Assembly (NCBI RefSeq): GCF_001921865.1
Contig: NZ_MSCT01000008.1
Location: 186,001-250,000, forward strand
Length of the DNA: 64,000 nucleotides
Direction: 5' to 3'
Origin: Pseudomonas chlororaphis
GTDB taxonomy: Bacteria > Pseudomonadota > Gammaproteobacteria > Pseudomonadales > Pseudomonadaceae
The notes under the pieces were generated by a model. It made no database searches. It had not been told where the DNA came from and saw nothing but the letters and a program-made list of their open reading frames with translations. Shown here one piece after another: positions 49,939 to 59,209 of the stretch (position 1 is the first letter of the stretch; every line of letters starts with the position of its first letter). The position numbers were made by a program, and so were the translations under genes.

Positions 49939-51903
49939 ATGAATTCGGCCACGAACGGACGTTTTGCCAACCTCGGCATGGCGAAAAAACTGGGTCTGGG
50001 CTTTACCCTGGTGCTGCTGCTGACAGCACTGGTGGCCGCCATAGGCGTCTGGTCCCTGCAGACTATCAGCCAGCGTTTCGACGACCTCAAGCAGATGTCG
50101 TCGCTCAACAGCGGCCTGCTCAAGGTCCGCCTCCTCGAACAGAACTATGCCTTGCACGGCGACGCGAAAACCGCGGACGCCCTGCACGGAGGCGTCGATG
50201 CCTTGTTGGCCCTGGCCACACAACTCAAGGAGCAATCGGCGGCGAACGTGCCGGTGATGACCGATGTCGAGCAGGCGCTGGGGGCGTATCGCAAGGCCTT
50301 CGACGAATTCGTCGAGCTGACCCAGGCCAAGGACCTGGCGCTGGAAATGGCCAGTTGGTCGGTGTCCAGCGTGGCCAACAACCTCGACGTATTGCAGGCC
50401 GGACTGGCCGACGACGGCACCTATACCTTGAAGGAGTCCGCGGGCAAGGAGGGCAGCGAATTCGTCGAACAGGCCAATCAGGTCAGCCAGGTCTCGCGCC
50501 TGATGCTGCAAGCCATGAACGAGGCCCACATACGCCTGGACCAGAGCCGCAAGGGCGAGGCGGAGGTCGAGCAGGGCAAGATCGAGCAGGCCGACCAGGC
50601 GCTGGCCCAGGCCGAACAACTCAAGACCCTGGTCAAGGATGCCGGTTACCAGACCGTGCTCAACGAAGTGGTCGGGCATATCGGCGGCTTCAGCGAAAAG
50701 CTCGCCGAATACACCGGCCTGCTGGTCCAGGAGAAAAAGGTCTATCAGCAATTGAGCGAACGCGCCGCGCAAGTGATGGAGCGAGTCGACCAAGCCTATG
50801 GCGCGCAGGATCAGGTGATGCAGGCGGAGCTGAAAAAGAACTCGCTGCTGATTGTCGCTTCGTCGGCCCTGGCCTTGTTGGTCGGGTTGCTGGCGGCCTG
50901 GATCATTACCCGGTTGATCGTCGCTCCGCTGCGCAGCGTGATGCGGGTGGCACAGCAAATTGCCGCCGGCGACCTGAGCGCGAGGGTCGAGGTGACGCGT
51001 CGGGATGAAATCGGCCAGTTGATGCTGGCCATGCAGCAGATGGGCAGCGGCCTGAGCGGTATTGTCAGCGGCTTGCAGGCCGGCATCGAGCAGTTGGCCA
51101 GTTCCGCCCAGTCGCTGTCGGCGGTGACCGAGCAGACCAATCTGGAAGTCAGTACCCAGAAGGAAGAAACCGAGCAGGTGGCCACGGCGATGAACCAGAT
51201 GACCGCCACCGTGCACGATGTCGCGCGCAATGCCGAGGAGGCGGCGCAAGCGGCGCAGACCGCCGACGACAAGGTCGAAAGCGGCCAGCAGGTAGTGCGC
51301 CAGAGCATGCAGCGCATCGAGCAACTGGCGGACTCGGCCACCAGCGCCAGCACCAGCATCGAAAGCCTGAGCGCGGAGATCCAGAACATTGGCACCGTGC
51401 TCGGGGTGATCAAGAGCGTTGCCGAGCAGACCAACCTGCTGGCGCTGAACGCGGCCATCGAGGCGGCGCGCGCCGGCGAGCAGGGCCGGGGGTTCGCGGT
51501 AGTGGCCGACGAAGTGCGGGCCCTGGCCAAGCGCACCCAGCAATCCACCGAAGAGATCGAGCGCCTGGTCAGTGCCCTGCGTGCGGCGGCGCAGTCGTCG
51601 GTGCAGCAGATCCAGAGCAGCGGCGAGCTGGTCAAGCTGGCGGTGAGCGATGCGTTGCAGACCGAAAGCGCGCTGGGCAGCATTGCCGCGGCGGTGTCGC
51701 TGATTCAGCAGATGAACCAGCAGATCGCCGCGGCTGCCGAGCAGCAAAGCTCGGTTGCCGAGGAAATCAATCGCAGCGTCACCAGCATTCGCGCCAGCGC
51801 CGATCAGTCGTCACTGGCCATGCAGGGCAATGCGGCGTCGAGCATCGAGCTGGCGCAGTTGGGGGTGGAGTTGAAGGGGATGGTCGGGCATTTCCGGTTG
51901 TAA
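49939..51903 (+). CDS. methyl-accepting chemotaxis protein with a large helical sensor (HBM-type)
   Basis: A 654-residue chemoreceptor from ATG 49939 (preceded by GAAGGGGAC). TM1 is at about 18-40. A ~250-residue all-helical periplasmic part (about 41-288), without a PAS-like sheet, fits the helical bimodular domain of Pseudomonas McpS. TM2 is at about 293-318, then HAMP, then a signalling domain with [20 protein letters not shown] near 495. McpS-type HBM receptors bind TCA-cycle acids; that is only a family hint. No tethering pentapeptide at the end. Confidence 0.9.
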   Translation: MNSATNGRFANLGMAKKLGLGFTLVLLLTALVAAIGVWSLQTISQRFDDLKQMSSLNSGLLKVRLLEQNYALHGDAKTADALHGGVDALLALATQLKEQSAANVPVMTDVEQALGAYRKAFDEFVELTQAKDLALEMASWSVSSVANNLDVLQAGLADDGTYTLKESAGKEGSEFVEQANQVSQVSRLMLQAMNEAHIRLDQSRKGEAEVEQGKIEQADQALAQAEQLKTLVKDAGYQTVLNEVVGHIGGFSEKLAEYTGLLVQEKKVYQQLSERAAQVMERVDQAYGAQDQVMQAELKKNSLLIVASSALALLVGLLAAWIITRLIVAPLRSVMRVAQQIAAGDLSARVEVTRRDEIGQLMLAMQQMGSGLSGIVSGLQAGIEQLASSAQSLSAVTEQTNLEVSTQKEETEQVATAMNQMTATVHDVARNAEEAAQAAQTADDKVESGQQVVRQSMQRIEQLADSATSASTSIESLSAEIQNIGTVLGVIKSVAEQTNLLALNAAIEAARAGEQGRGFAVVADEVRALAKRTQQSTEEIERLVSALRAAAQSSVQQIQSSGELVKLAVSDALQTESALGSIAAAVSLIQQMNQQIAAAAEQQSSVAEEINRSVTSIRASADQSSLAMQGNAASSIELAQLGVELKGMVGHFRL

Positions 51904-51960
51904 TGCCGCTGATGTTCGTCAAAGGCTGCGCCGCAAGGGGCGCAGCTTACTCAAGGACCG

Positions 51961-51985
51961 TGCCGCGCGAGTTGCTCGCGCGGCA
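51961..51985. repeat. perfect hairpin between convergent genes
   Basis: TGCCGCGCGAG-TTG-CTCGCGCGGCA, an 11-bp perfect stem, without a U-run on either strand. It could act as a rho-independent-like barrier or RNA 3'-end stabiliser between the chemoreceptor and the membrane-protein gene. Confidence 0.55.
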
Positions 51986-51993
51986 GCCGCAGG

Positions 51994-52764
51994 TCAGTCG
52001 TAGATGGCTTTCTTTTTCCAGTCGGCGTCGGCTTCGACGACTTTCAGGCCTTCGGTCAATTCGTTGACCTCGCCTTCGACCGGCTGGGTGTTGGTCAGCA
52101 CCATCGAGTTGGAGCGGGCCAGGAGTTTTTCCAGGTATTCCAGTTGTTCCCTATAGGTTGCCGGGTCCGGCTGCTTGCGCAGGTATTGCACGCCGCGCTC
52201 GAACGCCAGGCGCGCCTGGCCAGGTTGTTCCTGCTGCAGGGCGTATTGGCCCAGGTTGTTGAAGAACTCGATATGCAGCAGCACCAGGATGTGACGGATC
52301 TCCCGGATCCAGTGCTTGGCTTCGTTGGCCGGCAGGAAACCGTCCTGGGCGGCGCGAGTCACCTGGCCATGCAGGGCTTCCAGGAGAAAGCGTACGTCCT
52401 TGGCCTTGGCTTCGGTCTGGATCGGGCAGGGTGGGTTGTTGACCGGAATCGATTCGCCCTGGCCGATCAGGGTATTCAACTCGGCGCTTCGAGCCTTGAG
52501 CGCGGTATCGGACTTGTTCAGGTTAAGCAGGCGTTGAACGACGTTGAGTTCCAGTCGGGTCAGCAGCAGCTTGAGCGCCGGCGACATGAACTGGCCGGGG
52601 AAGGTCTCGGTGATTTCGCCGCAGCGGCGCAGACGGTCATTGAGTTCGACCTTGGTCCGGGCTTTTTCCAGTTTGTTGTTTTCCACTACATGGTTCATGT
52701 AGCCAATGGCGATCAGTATTACGATCCCGGCTATTACTAGCAGGGTGATCATGAGTGGTGTCAC
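51994..52764 (-). CDS. membrane-anchored helical protein of unknown function
   Basis: A 256-residue protein with one N-terminal membrane helix (about 3-23: PLMITLLVIAGIVILIAIGYM) and a cytoplasmic or periplasmic rest that is mostly helical. A stretch NNLGQYALQQEQPGQARLAFERGVQYLRKQ (about 168-198) reads like one TPR-type helix hairpin. I do not recognise the family by name. Start GTG 52764 is chosen because GAGG lies 9 bases upstream; ATG 52752 would be too far. Expressed convergently with the chemoreceptor. Confidence 0.7.
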   Translation of the reverse strand: MTPLMITLLVIAGIVILIAIGYMNHVVENNKLEKARTKVELNDRLRRCGEITETFPGQFMSPALKLLLTRLELNVVQRLLNLNKSDTALKARSAELNTLIGQGESIPVNNPPCPIQTEAKAKDVRFLLEALHGQVTRAAQDGFLPANEAKHWIREIRHILVLLHIEFFNNLGQYALQQEQPGQARLAFERGVQYLRKQPDPATYREQLEYLEKLLARSNSMVLTNTQPVEGEVNELTEGLKVVEADADWKKKAIYD

Positions 52765-53129
52765 CGTGTAAGACCTCTTTCTGGGGTTCGCGTGCGAGTG
52801 GCGAGTGTAGTGACTTAGCTTTAGGGCGCATAGCGTAGGTCGACGAGCAGAAACAAGACAATTCTCTGCTTATATAGGAAGCATCTGAATGGTTTCATAT
52901 TGCCATCACCTGCGGGTGTGGACTATAGCGCCTTGTCGAGTGTCAGAATATAGGCGTCAAGGCCCAGGCTGCACAAATGCCCGAAAGGGCCGGCAAACCA
53001 CCCCGAAGTCATTGATTTAAATAAATTTATATCAGGGGGTTGACGACCCCCCAATCCATCCATAGAATGCGCGCCACTTACAGCGTAAAGCACACAGCGA
53101 AACGCGGTAGGGAGTGAATGTTGTAGCGT
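52765..53129. other. 365-bp tRNA upstream region
   Basis: No gene supported. An AT-rich tract (about 53008-53030, GATTTAAATAAATTTATATCA) lies immediately upstream of the tRNA promoter and could be an UP element. The other part is the promoter side of the membrane-protein gene. Confidence 0.5.
53040..53068 (+). promoter_or_regulatory. strong stable-RNA promoter for the tRNA cluster
   Basis: TTGACG (53040-53045), a 17-base spacer, and TAGAAT (53063-53068), preceded by an AT-rich UP-element-like tract. A GC-rich discriminator (GCGCGCC) follows, the arrangement of stringently controlled stable-RNA promoters. Confidence 0.8.
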
Positions 53130-53205
53130 GTCCCCTTCGTCTAGTGGCCTAGGACACCGCCCTTTCACGGCGGTAACAGGGGTTCGAGTCCCCTAGGGGA
53201 CGCCA
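53130..53205 (+). tRNA. tRNA-Glu (TTC), copy 1
   Basis: A 76-nt cloverleaf: acceptor GTCCCCT pairing with AGGGGAC, anticodon stem/loop CCGCCCTTTCACGGCGG with anticodon TTC, T-arm GGTTCGAGTCC, encoded CCA. The T-arm and acceptor are regular. Confidence 0.96.
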
Positions 53206-53207
53206 AT

Positions 53208-53283
<76 letters not shown>

Positions 53284-53341
53284 ATTTTAAGCAGCTTTGC
53301 CTTAGGGCGAAGTTGAGTGAAACCAGGAAGCATCTTCGGGT

Positions 53342-53378
53342 GTGTTTCTGGAACTGAAACACAACACCATGGTGTTTC
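53342..53378. repeat. overlapping palindromes in the spacer between tRNA pairs
   Basis: GTGTTTC-N7-GAAACAC (53342-53362) is followed by the perfect palindrome AACACCATGGTGTT (53363-53376), with a third GTGTTTC (53372-53378). GAAACAC can pair with either GTGTTTC, giving two alternative stems between the tRNA pairs. Confidence 0.6.
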
Positions 53379-53385
53379 AGGCAGT

Positions 53386-53461
53386 GTCCCCTTCGTCTAG
53401 TGGCCTAGGACACCGCCCTTTCACGGCGGTAACAGGGGTTCGAGTCCCCTAGGGGACGCCA
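53386..53461 (+). tRNA. tRNA-Glu (TTC), copy 2
   Basis: Identical in sequence to the first tRNA-Glu as far as I can read it, including the encoded CCA. Confidence 0.96.
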
Positions 53462-53464
53462 TTT

Positions 53465-53540
<76 letters not shown>

Positions 53541-53546
53541 AATTCA

Positions 53547-53576
53547 CAAAAACGCCGCTCATCAGCGGCGTTTTTG
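53547..53576 (+). terminator. terminator of the tRNA cluster
   Basis: AAAAACGCCGCT-CATC-AGCGGCGTTTTTGTTTG: 9-bp GC stem with A and T runs, 7 bases after the last CCA. Confidence 0.93.
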
Positions 53577-53667
53577 TTTGCGCGCGTTTTATGCGTCCAC
53601 CTCTCTAGTCCATGACCATAGCGGCGCGGCCCAGCCTGAGCGGGCCGCAGTGAAGGGCGGTTGAAGA

Positions 53668-56600
53668 TCACCACGAATAGCGATAACCCGCGCTGACGGC
53701 CCAGGGCCTGTCCAGCCTGGAGCCGCTGGCGTGTTCGTAGTCGGCGTACAACTGATGGCTGTTATTGAGCGATGCACTGACGCCCAGGCCCAATTCCGTG
53801 CGCCCGCCGGACAGGTCAGTGCGGGTGGCGATACCGTTGGTGCGAACGCTGCTCTTGCCATCGAGTTCTTGTGCGCGCCCCAGCTTGATATAGGGCTGAA
53901 CGATGCCGCCGCCGGACAGTTCGTAACGCTGGCCGAGTCGGGAGCCGACGCGCAATTGTGTCGAGTCGTCGCTGCCCGCGTCGACTTGCAGGCCATTGCT
54001 GGCGTGGTAGCGGGTGCCGCCGACGTGGACCGTCGACAATTCTACCTGGGGCTCGACGAACCAGCCGGCGCCGAGCGGCATCTGGCGCCCGGCCTCCAGC
54101 GACAGGCCAAGCGCATGCTGATGGCTCTTGGCTTTTACCGATTGGCCATCGGTGGCGACCACCTTGAAGTCCTGTTGAACGCGGTTGGCCTTGAGCACGC
54201 TGTCGAGGTACCAACCGTTGTCGCCGAGCCAGGTGGCGTAACCGCCCAGCTGATAGCTGTCGGCATTGCCTTTGCCTTCGCCGGCGAAGCGCCGGTCGGC
54301 GGTGCTGATGCCGCTCATGACGCCGACGTACCAGCGACCGTTTTCGACTGGCAGCGCCTTGTCGATGCCAACCTGCAGGCCGCTGACGGTCTGTTCGAAC
54401 GCACGGCCGCCGTGGTTATCGAGCTTCTGGCGTTCGCCGAAACCGCGCGTCCAGACCCCGCCTTTATCCTGGCCCTGGCGCAATTCCCCCAGGCGTTTGA
54501 CCAACGTCCCTTTTTCAGCGTGCCAGATTGCTTGCACGGTGCTGGCGGCCGAGGTGTCGATGGCCGCGTTGGCCGTTGTGGAGAGGTCGTGGGCGGTCGC
54601 TGGCGGAATGATTTGCGGCTTGGTCGGTGGCTCCGGCTTGATTTCTGGATCTGGTTTCGGTGTGGTCTCAGGCTCCGGTTTCGGCTCGAGCCGATGGGTG
54701 TTGACCAGGCTCCAGTCGCTGGAGCTTTTGCGTTGGCCCTGGGGGTCTTTCTTCAGTTCATAGCGGTAGGTGCCGGCGTCGATCACCTGATTGCGGTTGG
54801 CCAGGACGAAAGAGCCTGGTCCACCCCCGGTCTGGATGATGTTCAAGGTTTCGCCGCCGGTCTTGGGCTCGGCGCCGCTGTTGCGTACCAGCACGCGATG
54901 GGTACCCTCCACCGTGCCGGCGACGCGCAGCCGATCGCCCTGGCCGGCCCCCAGGTCGGTACGCATTTCGAACAGGCCGCCGCCGCTCAGGTTGCCGGAG
55001 ACATCCAGCACCTTGAAGGCGCTGTCCGGGGTGACGAAGGACAGGGTGCCGGCGTTGTCCAGTTGTGCGACCTTCGAGTCGCCCCGCATGTGCCAGGCGC
55101 TGCTGTCGTCGATGCTCAGGTTGTCTACCGTGCGTCCGGCGTTGTCGCGCAGGGTGCCGATCAGTTGGGAATGATCGCGCAGGTTCAGGCTGGCCGATCC
55201 GCTGTCGAGCAGTACGTCCCCCTCCAGCCGGCTGCGCTGTGCGTTGAGCTGCACATCGCGCGCGGCGATCGAGTTCAGGTCACCCACGTGCAGCAGTACG
55301 CCGTCGCCTGTGCGGGATCTGCCGATGACCGTGCTGTCGTTCAGTTCGGCGATGAAGCCGCTGCCGGCCACCTCGATGGCATGGCCGTCCTCGGTGGCGA
55401 TAAGGCTGTTGCGAATCGCCAGCGTGTTGTCCAGGCCGCTCTCGGACGAGTAGGCCATGATGCCAACCGCTTCCTTGCCGCTGGTCTGCAGGTCGACACC
55501 GTCCAGGCTGGCCGCCGCGCCACGATTGCCCATTCGTAGCCCCGGAGCGAAATCGCCATGGGTGCGTACCCGGGTACCGGTGACCTTCAAGCTGGCGGCG
55601 TTGGCGAGCATGGCGTAGGCGTTTTCCCCATGGGTAGTGACCGAGCCGCCTTCGAGCACGGTGCTGGCGCCGGAGGTGCGGGAGACGACGCCGGCGGCGT
55701 TGTTGCCGAAGGTCTCGATCGCTACGTTGCGTACGGTATTCGCTGCGCCCGAACTCTTGCCGTCGTAGCTCTGGAACGAGGCATAGAGTCCATGGGCGCT
55801 GGCGCCGTGGGTGGTGATTGAGCCGCCGTCCATGGTGAAGGTGCCGGCGCGGTTGTCCACGCCGAGGCTACTCCGGCCCTCTGTCTCGATGCGGGAATCC
55901 CTGGCCGTCACCTGGCTATTGCTGCTGGGAAGCCAGATGCCCGACCCGTAGTCGCCGTTGGTGCCAATCGTGACCCGTTCCAGGGTGGCGCGGGCGTCGT
56001 GGCTGTTGATATTCAAGCCGAAACCCATTCTGGAGCGCACCACGGCATCGCGCAGTTCGATGCTGGAAGTCGGTGGTGTCGCGCCATTCGAATACGAAGG
56101 TGTGGCCAGGTATACGCCATCGCGGTAGGCGTCGACGCTGCCGTTGGTGAACGAAACACTGCCGCCGGACAGATAGATGCCCATGCCGCCGGCCGAGACG
56201 ATGTTGCTGTTGGTTGCGGTCGCCGAAGCCCGTTGGACGCTGAGGCCTTTGCTGCCCCATTGGGTGCTGGTGTCTTGGGTATTGAGCTTGGCCCGATCCA
56301 GGACAATATGGGCACCGTCCTCGACGCGTACCCCGGAAGATTCTCTGCCGAGCGTGGTGATGAGCACATTGCTGGCGCTGATCGTCGTGCCGTTGCCTGT
56401 TGCGAACAGGCCATAGGCGGAATTGCCTTGGGTGTCCACCGAACCGCCGGTGATTTCGACGCGCCCGCCGCCGCTGGCGTGCACGGCGTAGGATCCTGCG
56501 CCCTCGGTCTTGAGTGTCATGTCGTTCAGCACAGCCTGGCTGCCCGCGCCGTTCACGACCAGCGCCTGGGCGGTGTGTTCGCCCAGGGTATTGATGCTGC

Positions 56601-56904
56601 CGTCGGACAGATCCAGCGAGCCGCCAGCCTGGACCTTGATGCCCTGGATATTGCTGCCCGTGCCTGGCACGCCGGACTGGACGGCAACGCCCTGGCCCGA
56701 CAAGGCGTTGTTGTTGCCACTGATGGTGATCGCCGCGCCAGGCCCGGTGTGGGTGACGGTGTCGCCGGGCAGGAGTTTTCGGTTTTCGCCCTCTGCCGTC
56801 GACAGATCGATGCTGGAGTAGTCAGCCGCGACGGCTATCGACGGGAGTGGGCAAAACAGGGTAGCCAAGAGGGTGAGAGGCAAGTGAGCAGGGTGTAGTT
56901 TCAT
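53668..56904 (-). CDS. autotransporter adhesin (type Va secretion)
   Basis: A 1078-residue surface protein. The signal peptide is residues 1-27. The long passenger (about 28-770) is rich in G, S, T and N, with irregular ~25-30-residue repeats such as GGSVDTQGNSAYGLFATG, GGSITTHGASAHGLYAS and GGSVTTHGENAYAMLAN. These predict a right-handed beta-helix. A pertactin-like autochaperone follows (about 640-745), then a Pro/Glu/Lys linker near 750-780 (EPKPEPETTPKPDPEIKPEP). The C-terminal 12-strand barrel (about 815-1078) ends in aromatic GYRYSW. No protease motif (GDSGG) is seen, so adhesion or aggregation is more likely than proteolysis. Same strand side as the tRNA cluster, opposite to the chaperone gene. 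Confidence 0.92.
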   Translation of the reverse strand: MKLHPAHLPLTLLATLFCPLPSIAVAADYSSIDLSTAEGENRKLLPGDTVTHTGPGAAITISGNNNALSGQGVAVQSGVPGTGSNIQGIKVQAGGSLDLSDGSINTLGEHTAQALVVNGAGSQAVLNDMTLKTEGAGSYAVHASGGGRVEITGGSVDTQGNSAYGLFATGNGTTISASNVLITTLGRESSGVRVEDGAHIVLDRAKLNTQDTSTQWGSKGLSVQRASATATNSNIVSAGGMGIYLSGGSVSFTNGSVDAYRDGVYLATPSYSNGATPPTSSIELRDAVVRSRMGFGLNINSHDARATLERVTIGTNGDYGSGIWLPSSNSQVTARDSRIETEGRSSLGVDNRAGTFTMDGGSITTHGASAHGLYASFQSYDGKSSGAANTVRNVAIETFGNNAAGVVSRTSGASTVLEGGSVTTHGENAYAMLANAASLKVTGTRVRTHGDFAPGLRMGNRGAAASLDGVDLQTSGKEAVGIMAYSSESGLDNTLAIRNSLIATEDGHAIEVAGSGFIAELNDSTVIGRSRTGDGVLLHVGDLNSIAARDVQLNAQRSRLEGDVLLDSGSASLNLRDHSQLIGTLRDNAGRTVDNLSIDDSSAWHMRGDSKVAQLDNAGTLSFVTPDSAFKVLDVSGNLSGGGLFEMRTDLGAGQGDRLRVAGTVEGTHRVLVRNSGAEPKTGGETLNIIQTGGGPGSFVLANRNQVIDAGTYRYELKKDPQGQRKSSSDWSLVNTHRLEPKPEPETTPKPDPEIKPEPPTKPQIIPPATAHDLSTTANAAIDTSAASTVQAIWHAEKGTLVKRLGELRQGQDKGGVWTRGFGERQKLDNHGGRAFEQTVSGLQVGIDKALPVENGRWYVGVMSGISTADRRFAGEGKGNADSYQLGGYATWLGDNGWYLDSVLKANRVQQDFKVVATDGQSVKAKSHQHALGLSLEAGRQMPLGAGWFVEPQVELSTVHVGGTRYHASNGLQVDAGSDDSTQLRVGSRLGQRYELSGGGIVQPYIKLGRAQELDGKSSVRTNGIATRTDLSGGRTELGLGVSASLNNSHQLYADYEHASGSRLDRPWAVSAGYRYSW

Positions 56905-57305
56905 GGCGCAAGGTCCGTTTGGCGCCCTTCACACGCAAACATAGGATCAAGATCGGAAGATGAAATTGACGGTGTGCGTACATGGAATCCGGGCGGTTGG
57001 CATTGAGTGAGCGCGAAGCGCGCAGCCATTTTTTGAAGGGCGGGCCCGGCGGCTGAATAAGACAAAACTTAAAGTGCGGGAGGCTTACTGCCTATGCAGA
57101 GAAGGGAGGGTTTGTTTAAGAATCCTCTTACAGCCAAAAGAGCCAGTGCCCTGTACTTTGCCGATGCTCGTTGTTTCGAGTGTCATGGATTCCCGTCATC
57201 CTCAAGGTTATTTCACCGCGTGCTACTCCAAGGTTGAGCGATAGAGGCTTGCCAAGCGCCGCGGCGGGAATCTGATCTTTTTTCGATTTTCAAGGGCCCT
57301 TCATC
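56905..57305. other. 401-bp divergent region between autotransporter and chaperone genes
   Basis: AT-richer than the surroundings in parts (CAAAACTTAAAG, TTTGTTTAAGAATCC; TTTTTTCGATTTT just before the chaperone start). It contains GCGCGAAGCGCGC (about 57009-57021), a small palindrome. No protein could be supported. Promoters for both flanking genes should lie here but no clear consensus was found. Confidence 0.5.
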
Positions 57306-58007
57306 ATGAGAACCCCAGCCATTGTCGGGCTGATCCTGGCCAGTCTTCTGCTGTGCTTTTCGGTGGCCGCCGACGCCGCCATCAACTTGAGCAGCACCCG
57401 CGTGGTGCTGGCCGCCCCGGCAAAAGAGGGTTCGCTGCAGCTGCAGAACAGCTCGCAGGAGGAGTTCATGCTCCAGGCCTGGGTCGAAGAGAACGCGGCG
57501 GGCGAGGTGCCCTTTGCCGTGACCCCATCGCTCGAGCGCTTGCGCAGCGGCGAGAAGAAAACCCTGCGCATCCTGTATTACGGAGAAGGCCTGCCGACGG
57601 ACAAGGAGTCGGTGTTCTGGCTGAACGTGCAGGAAGTTCCGCAAAAGACCAAGGTCGAGAACGTCTTGCAGATTGCGGTCAGGCAGCGCCTCAAGCTGTT
57701 CTACCGGCCGGCCGGGCTGCCGGGGAGGGCGGAAGACGCCGCCCGGGAGCTGAAATGGCGGCTATCGGGCAAGGGCCTGGAAGTGTACAACCCCTCGCAT
57801 TTCCATGTGTCCTTTGGTTCGGTCGTCGTGCGCAAGGGGAGCGAGACTTATAGCGCGGCGATCGACATGGTGGCGCCGGGCTCCACCTTCGCTGCCGAGT
57901 TGCCCGGGCTGGTGGAGGACGTCCGTTCCGGAGATCTCAAGGTGGAGTTTCAGGTGATTGGGGGTTTTGGCGGAATGGCCAAATATGACAGCACCATTTC
58001 CGGTTGA
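57306..58007 (+). CDS. PapD-family periplasmic fimbrial chaperone
   Basis: A 233-residue exported chaperone: signal peptide to about residue 24 (VAADAA). Domain 1 has the conserved Arg in LSSTRVVLAAP and the FWLNVQEVPQK strand. The subunit-binding Lys is in AVRQRLKLFYRP (about residue 130), and domain 2 follows. This two-Ig-domain architecture caps pilin subunits by donor-strand complementation. AAGGG is 10 bases before the ATG. It is followed 135 bases later by a fimbrial adhesin gene; no usher gene is present. Confidence 0.93.
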   Translation: MRTPAIVGLILASLLLCFSVAADAAINLSSTRVVLAAPAKEGSLQLQNSSQEEFMLQAWVEENAAGEVPFAVTPSLERLRSGEKKTLRILYYGEGLPTDKESVFWLNVQEVPQKTKVENVLQIAVRQRLKLFYRPAGLPGRAEDAARELKWRLSGKGLEVYNPSHFHVSFGSVVVRKGSETYSAAIDMVAPGSTFAAELPGLVEDVRSGDLKVEFQVIGGFGGMAKYDSTISG

Positions 58008-58142
58008 TCCTGATACTTGCTCCTGAGTGAACGAAGCATTAGCGACGATGTTTTTTCTTTATTACTCTTTATTGCCCGATAATCAAATGGCTCAGCTGTC
58101 GACATTGCCACTTGGATCGGCTTGAGCGGAACTTTTGCCTGT

Positions 58143-59117
58143 ATGCAAAAACTTATATTCATCTTACTGTTTTTGTCCTGTTTGTTTGCCCGGGATGCCC
58201 TTGCATACTGCTCCTGGGGGGAGGGAGTATCTCCTACATCAAAGGACATCGTTCTTCCCGCCCGAACCACTATCAAGGCAGCTGCCATTGGGCAGGAACT
58301 GGCCAAGCATACAGTCTCTCTTTGGGGGATCAGGGAGGGGAACCTCTTTTGCAACGGTGCGGATGTGGCTTCTATTGTCGCAACTACTGCATTGAAGCCA
58401 TCGGCACTGCCAAACACCTATGAAACGGGTATCAAGGGTATCGGTGTTAAATTCTGCATGGGACTGAATGGGGGAACGAACTCCGAGACTTGGTGTACTC
58501 CCTTTTCTTGGACTCCTGCTAGGGCACCGGCCATTCCTGGGTTTATAGATGTTGTATTCGTTCGCACCGATCGCGGCGTGGCTTCAGGAAAGGCCCCGAT
58601 GACGTTCAACGTGACCTGGGCAATTGGAGGTATTTCCCTTGCGGTCAGATCGCAAGGCACTACCGAACTGGTCAACGATGTGATGTTCGCTGGCTGCGAA
58701 TCTGTGGGAGGAGCGGTGAATGTCCCCATGGGCAAGCAGACTATCCAGAACATCAAGAGCGGCAGCGTCAAAGAGGTACCATTCAACTTCGACGTGCGCT
58801 GCTCCGGTCTCGCGGCCAATACCACGGTGCCGGTCAAGGTCTATTTCGAGGGCAGCTCCTCGGGGGATGGCCTGCTCAAACTGACCAACCAGGGCCAGAC
58901 CGGCGTGGCCTCGGGGGTGGGGATTGCCGTGACCAATGACAAAGGCATCAAGTTACCATTCGACATTGCCCGCTCCATCAAGCTGGACTGGAGCCGCTCT
59001 ATCGCGGATGGCGAACTCTATCGTTTTGCCGGCAAGGCGAAGTACGTCCCGACCACTGGCCAGATGGCGCCAGGTAGAGGGGACGCGACCATGAACTTCG
59101 TGCTCAATTACAACTGA
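58143..59117 (+). CDS. two-domain fimbrial tip adhesin
   Basis: A 324-residue exported protein from ATG 58143 (TTG 58122 also possible). The signal peptide is to about residue 22 (RDALAYC). The N-terminal domain (about 22-175) has no clear match but holds two Cys pairs (YCSW...LFCNG; KFCMGL...TWCTP) as in FimH-like lectins. The C-terminal domain (about 180-324) is a pilin domain: MFAGCESVGGAVNVPMG, FDVRCSG, and the end MNFVLNYN with penultimate Tyr. The gene begins AT-rich and becomes GC-rich in its pilin half, a base-composition break inside one gene. Confidence 0.85.
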   Translation: MQKLIFILLFLSCLFARDALAYCSWGEGVSPTSKDIVLPARTTIKAAAIGQELAKHTVSLWGIREGNLFCNGADVASIVATTALKPSALPNTYETGIKGIGVKFCMGLNGGTNSETWCTPFSWTPARAPAIPGFIDVVFVRTDRGVASGKAPMTFNVTWAIGGISLAVRSQGTTELVNDVMFAGCESVGGAVNVPMGKQTIQNIKSGSVKEVPFNFDVRCSGLAANTTVPVKVYFEGSSSGDGLLKLTNQGQTGVASGVGIAVTNDKGIKLPFDIARSIKLDWSRSIADGELYRFAGKAKYVPTTGQMAPGRGDATMNFVLNYN

Positions 59118-59152
59118 GCGAGCTGACCCTCAGCCCGTCCGTTTTGCTAGCT

Positions 59153-59209
59153 GTAAGGAGTAGCACGGGTGACAGAGGGTACTGTCACCTGAACCGTGTA
59201 CTGCCTTAC
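59153..59209. terminator. long bidirectional hairpin between convergent genes
   Basis: GTAAGG-AGTAGCACGG-GTGACAG pairs with CTGTCAC-CTGA-ACCGTGTACT-GCCTTAC as a ~23-bp interrupted stem; the distal arm includes the stop codon of the LysE-type gene. No U-run. Confidence 0.6.

Noticed and set aside
48859..51747. 962-codon open frame opposite the SDR and chemoreceptor genes
   Set aside because: Spans two unrelated genes on the other strand; an artefact of high GC and not a protein.
53731..55539. 602-codon open frame opposite the autotransporter
   Set aside because: Antisense of the barrel and passenger; no start site or domain.
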